From NCBI GenBank assembly GCA_902559395.1, contig CACEHR010000001.1, positions 62,001 through 126,000 of the forward strand: 64,000 nt of DNA, in the 5' to 3' direction. The notes beneath the pieces are model-generated. The model worked only from the letters and a program-made list of their open reading frames with translations. It was not told where the DNA came from and made no database searches. A program made the translations under genes and the position numbers. Origin of the DNA: an uncultured Pelagibacteraceae bacterium (GTDB lineage: Bacteria > Pseudomonadota > Alphaproteobacteria > Pelagibacterales > Pelagibacteraceae). How positions within the stretch are numbered: position 1 is the stretch's first letter; every line of letters starts with the position of its first letter. This document shows positions 44,090-53,304 of the stretch, piece after piece.

Positions 44090-45100
44090 ATGAAAAAGAA
44101 ATTAATTGGATTAATTATTGGAATTTTTTCTTTCAGTATAGTTAATGCATCTTCTGCAACTGAACTTAAGTTAGCGACTTTTGAACCACCAAAAGCATTT
44201 ATTGCAAGTAAAATTCTTGCAGCTTGGGCAACAAAAGTTAATCAATGTTCGGGAACATTAAATGTAAAAATGTATGCTGGTGGAGTACTAGGAAGTCCTC
44301 CTAAACAATATGATATCGTAACATCAGGTGTTGCAGATATTTCATGGACAGTTTTAGGATATATTGGTGGTCAATTTCCTTTAAGTTCAGTAATTGAATT
44401 ACCGTTTCTTACAAGAACATCTAAAGCTGGAACTACAGCTTTAAATACTCTTTTTAACGAAGGTTATTTAGATAAAGAAATGGCAGGAATTAAAGTAATT
44501 GGTCTTCACTCTAATCCTGGATATCAAATTCATATGAAGGATACTAAAGTTGTTAAACCTGCAGATTTTAAAGGTAAGAAAATGAGAGTACCAAGTAAAA
44601 TTGCTGGAACAATTTTAAAAACTTTGGGTGCAACAGGAGTGAAAGTACCTGCTCCAGGAACTTCTGAAGCTTTAAGCAAAGGTGTTGTAGACGGAACTCC
44701 ATTTCCATACACTGCTGTAGGTTCATTCAGATTGTTTGATGTAACCAAGTATCATACTGAAGTTAATATCACTAACGCTACGTTTGGTTTAATTATGAAT
44801 GAAGATAAATTCAATAGTTTACCAGCAGGAGATCAGGCTTGTATAAATAAATATAGTGGCCATGCTTTTGGTGACTGGGCGTCAGGTTTGATTGATAATC
44901 AAAACGCAATTATGAAAAATGAAATTTCAAAAAGAGATGGGCATGAAATTATAATTGCTTCAGATGATGTTATTGCTGAATACAAAAAAATCTTGGCACC
45001 AATAGAATCAAATTGGTTAAAAGAAATGAGTGGAAAAGGTCTTGATGGTGATGCTGTTCTAAATAGAGCAAGAGAAATTATCACTGCTGTAGAAGGCTAA
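44090..45100 (+). CDS. dctP: TRAP transporter substrate-binding protein (DctP family)
   Basis: A 336-aa periplasmic protein with Sec signal peptide (about 1-24). The DctP pattern includes MYAGGVLGSPPKQYDIVTSGVADI near residues 63-86, GKKMRVPSKIAG with the substrate-binding arginine near residue 165, and the hinge helix. It has a strong SD (AAGGGG, about 10 bp before the ATG). It feeds the DctQM permease encoded on the other strand. Context points to an aromatic or related carboxylate substrate, not a C4-dicarboxylate; this is inference. Confidence 0.92.
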   Translation: MKKKLIGLIIGIFSFSIVNASSATELKLATFEPPKAFIASKILAAWATKVNQCSGTLNVKMYAGGVLGSPPKQYDIVTSGVADISWTVLGYIGGQFPLSSVIELPFLTRTSKAGTTALNTLFNEGYLDKEMAGIKVIGLHSNPGYQIHMKDTKVVKPADFKGKKMRVPSKIAGTILKTLGATGVKVPAPGTSEALSKGVVDGTPFPYTAVGSFRLFDVTKYHTEVNITNATFGLIMNEDKFNSLPAGDQACINKYSGHAFGDWASGLIDNQNAIMKNEISKRDGHEIIIASDDVIAEYKKILAPIESNWLKEMSGKGLDGDAVLNRAREIITAVEG

Positions 45101-45117
45101 AATAACACACACTATTT

Positions 45118-45144
45118 ATGAGTCCACATTTTATGTGGGCTCAT
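45118..45144 (+). terminator. Strong hairpin after dctP (partial terminator or mRNA-stabilising stem)
   Basis: ATGAGTCCACAT (45118-45129) pairs with ATGTGGGCTCAT (45133-45144) over 12 bp with one G-T pair and a TTT loop. The following T-run is broken (TTAATTT), so termination may be incomplete. Placed between a binding-protein gene and enzyme genes, it could keep dctP mRNA more abundant than the downstream message. Confidence 0.65.
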
Positions 45145-45163
45145 TTAATTTAAGGAATTTTAA

Positions 45164-46138
45164 ATGGCTATAAAAGCTCTAAGTTATATTGGAGTTAATT
45201 CAGATAAATTTGAAGACTGGTCTTATTACAGTCAAAAAAATTTAGGAATGCAACTAGTTGATAGAGGAAAAGGTATTTTATCTTTTCGAATGGACGATCA
45301 AAAACAACGTTTAACCATTACAGGTGATAAAGGAGATAATCTTGGATTTCTAGGTTGGGAGGTTGAAAATAAAGACGACTTAAAATCTTTTGCCTCAAAG
45401 CTAGAAGAAAATAAAATTGAGGTAACCAAAGGAAAAAGTTCATTTGCTGATCAGAGATTTGTAGAGGATTTAATTTATTTCAATGATCCACAAGGAAATA
45501 GAATTGAATTAGTTTACAATCCAATGAATGATACCGATCCATTTAAACCAGGGCGTCCAATTTCAGGATTTAAAACTGGTGCATTAGGTATGGGTCACGC
45601 TGTAGTACATGTAAAAAAAATTGATGACTTGATACCATTTTATACAGAAGTCTTAGGTTTCAAAATAAGTGACTACAGTCATACACCTATTTCTTTATGT
45701 TTTTTTCATGTTAACGGAAGACATCATAGTTTAGCATTATTTGGATCTGGAAGAACAGGCTTTCATCATTTTATGGTCGAATACAATAGTCTTGATGATG
45801 TTGGCCAAGGATATGACTTGTTACAATATGAAGACAATAAAATTGCTTATACTTTAGGAAGACACACCAATGACTATATGACTTCATTTTATTCAATAAC
45901 ACCATCAGGTTTTTTTATTGAAAATGGTTGGGGTGGAAGAGTTATTGATCCAAATACATGGAAGCCAATAGAAACTTTTGAAGGGCCAAGTTTTTGGGGT
46001 CATGAAAGACTATATTTACCTGATGAAGAAAGAATGAAATTTAGAAATAAAAGATTAGAAACTGCGTCAGAAGGAAAACAAGCACCACTTTTTATTGATT
46101 GCCCTTGGTTATATTCAAATACTATAAACAAAAAATAA
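45164..46138 (+). CDS. VOC-superfamily extradiol ring-cleavage dioxygenase-like protein
   Basis: A 324-aa protein with two tandem vicinal-oxygen-chelate domains. The iron ligands expected for type I extradiol dioxygenases are seen in the C-terminal domain: His in GMGHAVVHV near residue 146, His in TGFHHFMVE near 206, and Glu in FFIENGWGG near 253. It would open catechol-type rings between or beside the hydroxyls (meta cleavage). Its neighbours, an aromatic hydroxylase and a FAH hydrolase, supply the steps before and after. Substrate unknown. Confidence 0.85.
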   Translation: MAIKALSYIGVNSDKFEDWSYYSQKNLGMQLVDRGKGILSFRMDDQKQRLTITGDKGDNLGFLGWEVENKDDLKSFASKLEENKIEVTKGKSSFADQRFVEDLIYFNDPQGNRIELVYNPMNDTDPFKPGRPISGFKTGALGMGHAVVHVKKIDDLIPFYTEVLGFKISDYSHTPISLCFFHVNGRHHSLALFGSGRTGFHHFMVEYNSLDDVGQGYDLLQYEDNKIAYTLGRHTNDYMTSFYSITPSGFFIENGWGGRVIDPNTWKPIETFEGPSFWGHERLYLPDEERMKFRNKRLETASEGKQAPLFIDCPWLYSNTINKK

Positions 46139-46157
46139 CAGGATTATTATTTTGTAA

Positions 46158-47618
46158 ATGAAAAAGTATGATGTTGTAATTATAGGTTTTGGTCCAACAG
46201 GGGGCACTTTAGCAAATTTATTAGCTTTGCATGGTTTATCAATTTTAGTTTTAGAGAAGGAAAAAAGTTTTTATCCATTACCAAGAGCAGTACATTTTGA
46301 TGATGAGGTTATGAGAGTGTTTGAAACAATTGGTATAACCAACACTTTTTTAAAATACACAATAATAAATAAAGGAACAAAGTTTGTTGATAAAAGAAAT
46401 AGAGTAATTTTAGATTGGCCAAGACCAAGAGAAATCACTGAGAATGGATGGTATCCTAGTTATAGATTTAACCAACCTGATTTAGAAAGAGAACTTAGAA
46501 AGAAACTAAAGACTTACAAGAAAGTTGAAATTAGACAAAGTTCTAATGTTAAAAAAATCATAAATAAAAAAAATGATGTCAATATTACATTTGAAGACAT
46601 TAATTCAAAAAAAATACTTAACATAAAATCAAAATATTTAATTGGTTGTGATGGTGCTAATTCAATAACAAGATCACAAATGAAAACTAAAATGAATAAT
46701 CTTGGTTTTACTCAAAAATGGGCAGTCATAGATTTAATATTAAAAAAAGATAAGAAAAATTTACCTGACAGAACTATCCAATATTCAAATCCTACAAGAC
46801 CAGCTACGTATTGTAGAAATGTAGGCAAGAGAAGAAGATGGGAGTTTGCAATTAAAAAAACTGAAAAAATAGAAACCATTCTTTCTGATAAGTATATTTG
46901 GAATTTTTTAAAACCCTGGCTAAAAAAAAATGAAGCTAAAATGGAAAGAAAAACTATCTATACGTTCCAATCTGCACTAGCCAAAAGTTGGAAGAAAGGT
47001 AGAATTTTTTTAGCTGGAGATGCTGCTCATTTAATGCCACCATTTATGGGTCAAGGAATGTGTGCTGGTATCAGAGATGTTTCAAATCTTGCATGGAAGA
47101 TTTCACATTGTTTAAAGAATGAACATAATGATAAGCTTTTAAATACCTACCAATCTGAAAGATTTTCAAATGTTAAAGAGTACATAGAAACTACGATGCG
47201 TATGGGAGAATTTGTAAATGCAGTAGGAAAGTCACCGATAACTAATAGTATTTCTGCAGATAGCAAAGGTAGAAAAAGTATGAAATCAATAAAACCTAGA
47301 CTTGGACAAGGCTTAGGTGATTTAAAAGATAAGTTTCGAGGAAAAATTTTTCCACAATTTATAATTAAGAAAAACAAAAAATTAGATGAAAAGTTTTCTT
47401 TAAAACCTGCTTTAATTATATCTGATGAAATTAAAAAAAATATATCTTCAAAAATTAAATTAATAAAATCTAAAAATATTAAAAACTTAGAACTCTTTTT
47501 TAAGGAACATAACTGTAAAGCTGTTATAGTGAGACCAGATAGATTTATTCTCTCTTCATGTACATCGGTTAAAAATTTTAATTCTTATTTAAATAAGAAT
47601 TTATCTTTATTAGCTTAA
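46158..47618 (+). CDS. FAD-dependent aromatic hydroxylase (MhpA-like)
   Basis: A 486-aa class A flavoprotein monooxygenase: FAD motif GFGPTGGTLANLLA near residues 10-23, a DG motif (LIGCDGANS) near 166-174 and the second FAD motif GRIFLAGDAAHLMPPFMGQGMCAG near 281-304. It resembles 3-(3-hydroxyphenyl)propionate hydroxylase and would convert a phenol to a catechol for the dioxygenase encoded just upstream. The C-terminal part is lysine-rich and shorter than MhpA. The 3' end overlaps the BKACE-type gene by 9 bp. Confidence 0.85.
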   Translation: MKKYDVVIIGFGPTGGTLANLLALHGLSILVLEKEKSFYPLPRAVHFDDEVMRVFETIGITNTFLKYTIINKGTKFVDKRNRVILDWPRPREITENGWYPSYRFNQPDLERELRKKLKTYKKVEIRQSSNVKKIINKKNDVNITFEDINSKKILNIKSKYLIGCDGANSITRSQMKTKMNNLGFTQKWAVIDLILKKDKKNLPDRTIQYSNPTRPATYCRNVGKRRRWEFAIKKTEKIETILSDKYIWNFLKPWLKKNEAKMERKTIYTFQSALAKSWKKGRIFLAGDAAHLMPPFMGQGMCAGIRDVSNLAWKISHCLKNEHNDKLLNTYQSERFSNVKEYIETTMRMGEFVNAVGKSPITNSISADSKGRKSMKSIKPRLGQGLGDLKDKFRGKIFPQFIIKKNKKLDEKFSLKPALIISDEIKKNISSKIKLIKSKNIKNLELFFKEHNCKAVIVRPDRFILSSCTSVKNFNSYLNKNLSLLA

Positions 47619-48395
47619 TTTAAATAATTTATTTATAGCATCAACTTTCATATGATTATCAGATGCAATTTCACCATTAGGCATGAATAATGAATTTTCA
47701 AATCCAACTCTAATTTTACCTCCAAGGCTCAAAGCTTTTTCCAAGCAGCTCATTTCTTCCTTTCCAAAGGCACAAATTGACCAATCAAGTTTTATATTTT
47801 GCTCTTCCATTCTTTTTACAAATAAAGAAATATTTTCTGGATAACTTATTCTTCCACTATAATGCCCAATAACAAATAAACACCAAGCCCCATTAATTTG
47901 AATTTCTGCTTTACTAAGTAATTTGATTAACAAATCTATATCTTCAGGCTGATAAAGTATGTGTTGAATTTTTGTTCCTGCTTCAGTTAAATACTTGTAA
48001 AGTTTAATATCCTCGTTTTCTGGATTTCTTGAAGGGATTAATTCCGATGTTCCAATTGACGCCCCTGGTGGTGTTACATCATATGCAAGCTTTCTCATAT
48101 CAGCAGGAGAGTATTTTCCAACTGCTTCAGTAGTAACTTGTATATGCATGTTTGGTACCTGATGCTCTAATTCGTTTAACGCTTCTTTATAAAGCCCAGC
48201 ATCCAAAACGTGTTGTCCTTCTTTATCTCTAACATGCAAATGTATTGCACCAGCGCCAGCTTCGTAACATGATTTTGCTGTTTCTACTGTTTCACTTATT
48301 GTTAATGGAACAGCTGGATGATCTTTTTTTATTTTTCTAGCTCCATTTGGAGCTACCATTAATTTTGGTAATTTTTCTGGCTGATAAAAACCCAT
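47610..48395 (-). CDS. BKACE-family beta-keto acid cleavage enzyme (DUF849)
   Basis: A 261-aa TIM-barrel enzyme. The N-terminal VAPNGARKIKKDHPAVPLT and AGAGAIHLHVRDKEG, with zinc-binding His pair HxH near residues 52-54, match DUF849/BKACE. The family condenses or cleaves beta-keto acids with acetyl-CoA; members vary in substrate. It is convergent with the aromatic hydroxylase and divergent from the urease operon across 67 bp. A role at the end of the same catabolic route is possible but unproven. Confidence 0.86.
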   Translation of the reverse strand: MGFYQPEKLPKLMVAPNGARKIKKDHPAVPLTISETVETAKSCYEAGAGAIHLHVRDKEGQHVLDAGLYKEALNELEHQVPNMHIQVTTEAVGKYSPADMRKLAYDVTPPGASIGTSELIPSRNPENEDIKLYKYLTEAGTKIQHILYQPEDIDLLIKLLSKAEIQINGAWCLFVIGHYSGRISYPENISLFVKRMEEQNIKLDWSICAFGKEEMSCLEKALSLGGKIRVGFENSLFMPNGEIASDNHMKVDAINKLFKLS

Positions 48396-48462
48396 AAATT
48401 TATATTAGTTTAACTTAGCTATATTGTAAAAAGATTTCTAGTTTTTGTGCTAGGATAATGGA

Positions 48463-49272
48463 ATGAATATAAGTCAAAAAAAACTAGAAAAGTCTAAAGG
48501 CAGATTAGAAATAAAGATAAAAGATCAAAACTTAGAAAAACTTTATCAACAAGGATCTTCAAAAGCTTTGATGCCAGATTTTCATGAAAATTTAAAACAA
48601 TTAATGCTTATTAATACTGCTGGTGGAATTACTAGTGGAGATGAATATGACTTCAAATTTGAAATTGATAGTTCAAATCTTTGTATTTCAACTCAAGCAG
48701 CAGAAAAAATTTATAGTGGTTTTGGTAATCCAGCAAATTTAGAAATTAATTTAAACTTGTTAAATAATTCAAGTTTATTTTGGTTACCTAAAGAATTAAT
48801 TTTATTTAATAATTGTAACTTAAAAAGAAAAATTAATTTTAATTTATCAAAAGATTCAAATCTACTTCTTTGTGAAAATATTATTTTTGGACGAACTTCT
48901 ATGAAGGAGGAGTTTGAAAAGGGATATTTTTCAGATTTTTGGAAAATTAATATTGATAAAAAATTAATTCATACAGAAGCAATAAATACAGGTTTATTCG
49001 AAAAAAAATATTTGAATAGTTTTTCGACATTAAATAATAATTCTGCAGTTGCGACAATTATTATTGTAGGAAATAAGTTTTTAAATAACGTTAATAATCT
49101 GTCTGAAACTTTAACTAATAATGAAAATACAACTTCAAATTATTCTCATTGGGATAATAAATTGATCGTAAGACTTTTATCTAAAGATAGTTATAATCTT
49201 AAATTTGCAATTGATAAAATTTTGTCTTATTTTTTTGAAGGTTCAAAGATACCAAAAGTATGGAATATATAA
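48463..49272 (+). CDS. ureD: Urease accessory protein UreD
   Basis: A 269-aa protein that, with UreF and UreG, forms the complex inserting nickel into urease. UreD markers are LINTAGGITSGDEYDF near residues 49-64, STQAAEKIYSG, WLPKELILFNN, and IIFGRTSMKEEFEKG. It is first in a seven-gene run that is almost without spacers: ureA starts on the next base after its stop. The sequence is divergent and asparagine/lysine-rich, in keeping with the genome's base composition. Confidence 0.9.
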   Translation: MNISQKKLEKSKGRLEIKIKDQNLEKLYQQGSSKALMPDFHENLKQLMLINTAGGITSGDEYDFKFEIDSSNLCISTQAAEKIYSGFGNPANLEINLNLLNNSSLFWLPKELILFNNCNLKRKINFNLSKDSNLLLCENIIFGRTSMKEEFEKGYFSDFWKINIDKKLIHTEAINTGLFEKKYLNSFSTLNNNSAVATIIIVGNKFLNNVNNLSETLTNNENTTSNYSHWDNKLIVRLLSKDSYNLKFAIDKILSYFFEGSKIPKVWNI

Positions 49273-49575
49273 ATGAAACTTACTCCTAGAGAAAAAGATA
49301 AACTTTTAATAAGCCTTGCAGCGATTGTCGCTAAAAATAGATTATCAAAAGGTATAAAATTAAATTATCCAGAAGCTATAGCTTTAATAACTGATTTTGT
49401 AGTAGAGGGAGCTAGAGAAGGAAAAAGTGTTGCAGAACTAATGGAGGCAGGAGCTCATGTCATTAAAAAAAAGGATTGTATGGAAGGTATTCCAGATATG
49501 ATTAAGGAAGTTCAGGTAGAAGCTACTTTTCCTGATGGAACTAAATTAGTAACAGTGCACAAACCAATTAGATGA
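49273..49575 (+). CDS. ureA: Urease gamma subunit
   Basis: A 100-aa protein with the full gamma-subunit pattern: [17 protein letters not shown] at the start, [10 protein letters not shown] near residues 30-39, [14 protein letters not shown] near 44-57, and [20 protein letters not shown] at the end. It is a structural subunit of urease, which hydrolyses urea to ammonia and carbamate. As in most bacteria, gamma, beta and alpha are separate genes. Confidence 0.97.
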   Translation: MKLTPREKDKLLISLAAIVAKNRLSKGIKLNYPEAIALITDFVVEGAREGKSVAELMEAGAHVIKKKDCMEGIPDMIKEVQVEATFPDGTKLVTVHKPIR

Positions 49576-49582
49576 TAATATT

Positions 49583-49888
49583 ATGAAGCCAGGTGAAGTA
49601 ATTACAAAAAAAGAGGAAATAGATCTAAATAAAGACTCCAAAGTTACTAAAGTTAAAATTTCTAATTCTGGAGATAGACCTGTGCAAGTAGGAAGCCACT
49701 ATCATTTTTTTGAAACAAATGAGTATTTAGTTTTTGATCGAAAATTAGCATATGGAAAGAGATTAAATATACCTTCAGGAACCGCTGTAAGATTTGAGCC
49801 AGGTCAATCTAAAGATGTTGAGCTTATAGAAATTAATGGATTAAAAAAAATATACGGGTTCAATAGGAAAGTTATGGGTAATTTATAA
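49583..49888 (+). CDS. ureB: Urease beta subunit
   Basis: A 101-aa protein: [16 protein letters not shown] at the start, [19 protein letters not shown] near residues 30-48 and [20 protein letters not shown] near 66-85, all urease-beta signatures. It lies 7 bp after ureA, and its stop overlaps the ureC start by 1 bp. Structural subunit of the cytoplasmic enzyme. Confidence 0.97.
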   Translation: MKPGEVITKKEEIDLNKDSKVTKVKISNSGDRPVQVGSHYHFFETNEYLVFDRKLAYGKRLNIPSGTAVRFEPGQSKDVELIEINGLKKIYGFNRKVMGNL

Positions 49889-51594
49889 TGGCTAAAATTT
49901 CTAGAGCAGCTTATGCAGATATGTATGGGCCTACTACAGGAGATAAAGTAAGGCTCGCAGATACTGACTTAGTTATTGAGGTTGAAAACGATTTAACCAC
50001 TTATGGTGAAGAAGTAAAGTTTGGTGGTGGAAAGGTAATAAGAGACGGGATGGGTCAATCTCAAATCAGCAGAGAAAAAGGAGCTGCTGATACAGTTATT
50101 ACCAATGCTTTAATAGTTGATGTGAATGGAATTTATAAAGCTGATGTTGGTTTGAAAGATGGAAAAATATTTGAAATCGGTAAAGCTGGTAATCCAGATA
50201 CTCAATCTAAAGTAAATATTATTATTGGTCCAGGAACAGAAATAATTGCAGGTGAGGGAAAAATTTTAACAGCTGGGGGTTTTGATAGTCATATTCATTA
50301 TATATGTCCCCAACAAATTGATGATGCTTTGCACTCAGGTATTACGACCATGCTTGGAGGAGGAACTGGACCTGCTCATGGAACACTTGCAACAACGTGT
50401 ACACCTGGACCATGGCACATTCAAAGAATGATTCAATCTGCTGATGGTTTTTCCATGAATTTAGCTTTTGCTGGAAAAGGAAATTCCTCCTTGCCGGAAG
50501 GTCTTGAGGAACAAATTCTAGCAGGAGCTTCAGCTCTTAAACTTCACGAGGATTGGGGTACTACTCCTGGAGCGATTGATAATTGTTTGAATATTGCTGA
50601 TAAAAATGATGTACAGGTTATGATCCATACAGACACACTTAATGAAAGTGGATTTGTAGAAAATACTATAAAAGCAATAAACAAAAGAACTATTCATGCT
50701 TTTCATACAGAGGGTGCTGGCGGTGGACATGCACCAGATATAATTAAAGTTTGTGGAGAAGAGTATGTTATTCCTTCTTCAACAAACCCTACTAGGCCTT
50801 ACACAGTTAATACAATAGAGGAACATTTAGATATGCTTATGGTTTGTCACCATCTTGATAAATCTATTCCAGAGGATGTAGCATTTGCTGAAAGTAGAAT
50901 AAGAAGAGAAACAATTGCAGCAGAAGATATTCTTCATGATATGGGTGCCTTTTCAATTATTGCATCAGATAGCCAGGCTATGGGTAGAGTTGGAGAAGTT
51001 ATTATTAGAACTTGGCAAACTGCACATAAAATGAAAGTTCAAAGAGGAAGTTTACCTGAGGAAAAAGGGGATAATGATAATTTTAGAGTTAAAAGATATT
51101 TAGCAAAATACACAATTAATCCTGCAATCGCTCATGGAATTTCAAAACATATTGGTAGTATTGAAAAAAATAAACGTGCAGATTTAGTTTTATGGGACCC
51201 AGCATTTTTTGGTGCTAAGCCAGAAATGATACTAATAGGAGGAAGTATAGCTTGTGCTCAAATGGGAGACCCAAATGCATCAATTCCAACTCCACAACCA
51301 GTATACACCAGACCTATGTTTTCATCATTTGGGACTTCGTTAGAAAAATCTTCAGTAATTTTCACAAGCAAACTAGCTCTTGAAAAGAATTCATTAAAAG
51401 ATGCAAGTATAAGAAAAGACTTGTTACCTGTAGAAAATACAAGAGCTATTTCTAAAAAAGATATGATTTTAAATAACAAGTGTCCAAAGATTGAGGTTAA
51501 TCCCGAGACTTATGAAGTTAAAGCTGATGGTGAAATAATTACTTGTGAACCAGCCAAAGAACTTCCTTTGGCACAAAGATATTTTATGTTTTAG
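49888..51594 (+). CDS. ureC: Urease alpha (catalytic) subunit
   Basis: A 568-aa amidohydrolase carrying the di-nickel site. All ligands are in place: H135 and H137 (SHIHY), carbamylated K218 (ALKLHEDWG), H247, H273 ([11 protein letters not shown]) and D361 ([10 protein letters not shown]). The mobile flap MVCHHLDKS has C320 and H321/H322. Length matches the family and nothing is missing, so the enzyme should be active if nickel is inserted by the accessory proteins encoded here. Confidence 0.98.
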   Translation: MAKISRAAYADMYGPTTGDKVRLADTDLVIEVENDLTTYGEEVKFGGGKVIRDGMGQSQISREKGAADTVITNALIVDVNGIYKADVGLKDGKIFEIGKAGNPDTQSKVNIIIGPGTEIIAGEGKILTAGGFDSHIHYICPQQIDDALHSGITTMLGGGTGPAHGTLATTCTPGPWHIQRMIQSADGFSMNLAFAGKGNSSLPEGLEEQILAGASALKLHEDWGTTPGAIDNCLNIADKNDVQVMIHTDTLNESGFVENTIKAINKRTIHAFHTEGAGGGHAPDIIKVCGEEYVIPSSTNPTRPYTVNTIEEHLDMLMVCHHLDKSIPEDVAFAESRIRRETIAAEDILHDMGAFSIIASDSQAMGRVGEVIIRTWQTAHKMKVQRGSLPEEKGDNDNFRVKRYLAKYTINPAIAHGISKHIGSIEKNKRADLVLWDPAFFGAKPEMILIGGSIACAQMGDPNASIPTPQPVYTRPMFSSFGTSLEKSSVIFTSKLALEKNSLKDASIRKDLLPVENTRAISKKDMILNNKCPKIEVNPETYEVKADGEIITCEPAKELPLAQRYFMF

Positions 51595-51597
51595 CTT

Positions 51598-52041
51598 ATG
51601 GATAATTGTTTTTTAATAGTTAATAAATTAGCCAAAAATAAAGCAAAAGATCAAATATCTTTATCTTATGATGAGAGATTTTTAAGAAGAAAAAAACTTG
51701 TTTCAGATAATGGTTTTGAATTTTTAGTCAATTTACCAGAGACAAAATCACTTTCAGAAAATCAAGCGTTTAGGCTTCAAAGTGGAAACTTGATTTTAAT
51801 AAAAAACAAAAAAGAAAGTTTACTTGAAATAAAAGGTAAAAATTTAATGCAACTTATATGGCATATTGGAAATAGACATATGCCTTGCCAAATTGAAAAA
51901 GATAGAATTTTTATTCAGTATGACGAAGTAATAAAAAAAATGATATTAAAATTAGGCGGAAAGGTTAAGAAAGTTTTAAGACCTTTTAAACCAGAGGGAG
52001 GAGCATATGGAATTGGTAGAACCCATAGCCATAGACACTAA
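51598..52041 (+). CDS. ureE: Urease accessory protein UreE (nickel chaperone)
   Basis: A 147-aa protein: the N-terminal domain, with the DERFLRRKKLVSDNGFEFLVNLP segment in outline (D.R..R.R......G....L.LP), then the Ni-binding domain with WHIGNRHMPCQ near residues 90-100, and the C-terminal [16 protein letters not shown] with a short histidine tail. It delivers Ni to the UreDFG complex. Its last 35 bp also encode the ribosome binding site and first codons of ureF. Confidence 0.93.
   Translation: MDNCFLIVNKLAKNKAKDQISLSYDERFLRRKKLVSDNGFEFLVNLPETKSLSENQAFRLQSGNLILIKNKKESLLEIKGKNLMQLIWHIGNRHMPCQIEKDRIFIQYDEVIKKMILKLGGKVKKVLRPFKPEGGAYGIGRTHSHRH
51996..52003 (+). promoter_or_regulatory. Strong internal ribosome binding site for ureF inside ureE
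   Basis: GGGAGGAG at 51996-52003 lies 3 bp before the ureF ATG at 52007 and within codons for the conserved glycine pair of UreE. It is one of the closest matches to the anti-SD in this window and decides the ureF start despite a 35-bp overlap with ureE. Confidence 0.6.
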
Positions 52042-52687
52042 AATAAAAGGTAAAAAGGATTTAAAAGAATTGTTACAAATTCTTCAAACTTGGTTTTCAC
52101 CATCATTTCCTGTTGGAAGTTTTTCATATTCTCATGGTTTAGAGGCAATGATTAATGATAATTTTATTAAGTCAAAAGAAGATATTCTGGATTATTTAAA
52201 ATGTATCTTAAAATATGGAACAGGTAAAAATGATATAATTTTAATGAAATACACCTATCAGGGAGAAGAGTTAAATGAACTGGCCTTATCTCTTTGTCCA
52301 TCCAAAGAAAGAAAAATAGAGTCTATTGAAATGGGTAATGCTTTTAGAAAAGTGTTAGATGATAGTTGGGATTTTAAAATTCTTGAAAATACTGCTTATC
52401 CAATTGCAGTTGCTAAAGCTGCTAAACACTTTGGTATACCTTTAAACTTAACGATAGTATCTTATCTACAATCCTTTGTATCAAACCTAATAAATGTTTG
52501 TATTAAACATATACCAATTGGACAAAAAATTGGTCAAGACTGTATAATTCAGACTTATAATTTAATTAGAGAAATAGAAAAAGAAAGTGAAAATTTAAAT
52601 TTAGAAGACTTAGGTGGAATTTGTTTTAATAGTGATATCTACAGTATCAAGCATGAAAATTTGAAAACACGAATTTATAAAACATGA
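52007..52687 (+). CDS. ureF: Urease accessory protein UreF
   Basis: A 226-aa helical protein. The UreF signature is [22 protein letters not shown] near residues 24-45 (W.S..FPVG.FSYS.GLE), and the C-terminal half contains [15 protein letters not shown]. UreF acts with UreD and UreG in urease activation. The first 15 or so residues overlap the ureE reading frame; the strong SD supports this start. It overlaps ureG by 4 bp. Confidence 0.92.
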   Translation: MELVEPIAIDTKIKGKKDLKELLQILQTWFSPSFPVGSFSYSHGLEAMINDNFIKSKEDILDYLKCILKYGTGKNDIILMKYTYQGEELNELALSLCPSKERKIESIEMGNAFRKVLDDSWDFKILENTAYPIAVAKAAKHFGIPLNLTIVSYLQSFVSNLINVCIKHIPIGQKIGQDCIIQTYNLIREIEKESENLNLEDLGGICFNSDIYSIKHENLKTRIYKT

Positions 52688-53295
52688 AAAATATAAATGG
52701 ACCATTAAAAGTCGGAATAGGTGGACCTGTTGGTGCAGGGAAGACAAGTCTAACTGCTGAACTCTGTAAAATTTTATCAAAAAAAATTTCTATGGCCGTA
52801 ATATCAAACGATATTTATACAAAAGAGGACGCCGAATTTTTAATGAAAGTTCAAGCTTTGCCTCTTGAGAGAATTAAAGGAGTTGAAACAGGAGGGTGCC
52901 CACATACTGCGATCCGGGAAGATGCTTCAATTAATATGCTTGCTGTTGAAAATATGAAAAAAAAATTTCCTGATCTTGATTTAATTTTAATCGAGTCTGG
53001 TGGAGACAATTTAGCTGCAACTTTTAGTCCGGAATTAGTAGATCTATCTATTTATGTTATTGATGTTGGTATGGGTGGAGATATCCCTAGAAAAGGTGGT
53101 CCTGCTATTCAAAAGTCAGACTTGTTAATTATTAACAAGACGGATTTAGCTCCTCATGTAGAAGTTAATCTTGAAACCATGAAAGAAGACGTAAAAAAGG
53201 CCCGAAACGGCTTACCCTATGTTTTTTGCCAGATGAAAAAGCAAATTGGTGTTGAAGATGTTGCTAAATTTTTATTTTCATCAGGTGGATTATAG
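52684..53295 (+). CDS. ureG: Urease accessory GTPase UreG
   Basis: A 203-aa SIMIBI GTPase: P-loop [11 protein letters not shown] near residues 13-23, the nickel-binding CPH motif in [13 protein letters not shown] near 69-81, [17 protein letters not shown] near 103-119 and NKTD near 150. It powers Ni insertion into UreC. Last gene of the urease operon; 9 bp separate its stop from the convergent umuC stop. No nickel or urea transporter gene is in the window. Confidence 0.97.
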   Translation: MKNINGPLKVGIGGPVGAGKTSLTAELCKILSKKISMAVISNDIYTKEDAEFLMKVQALPLERIKGVETGGCPHTAIREDASINMLAVENMKKKFPDLDLILIESGGDNLAATFSPELVDLSIYVIDVGMGGDIPRKGGPAIQKSDLLIINKTDLAPHVEVNLETMKEDVKKARNGLPYVFCQMKKQIGVEDVAKFLFSSGGL

Positions 53296-53304
53296 AGTTT
53301 TGAT

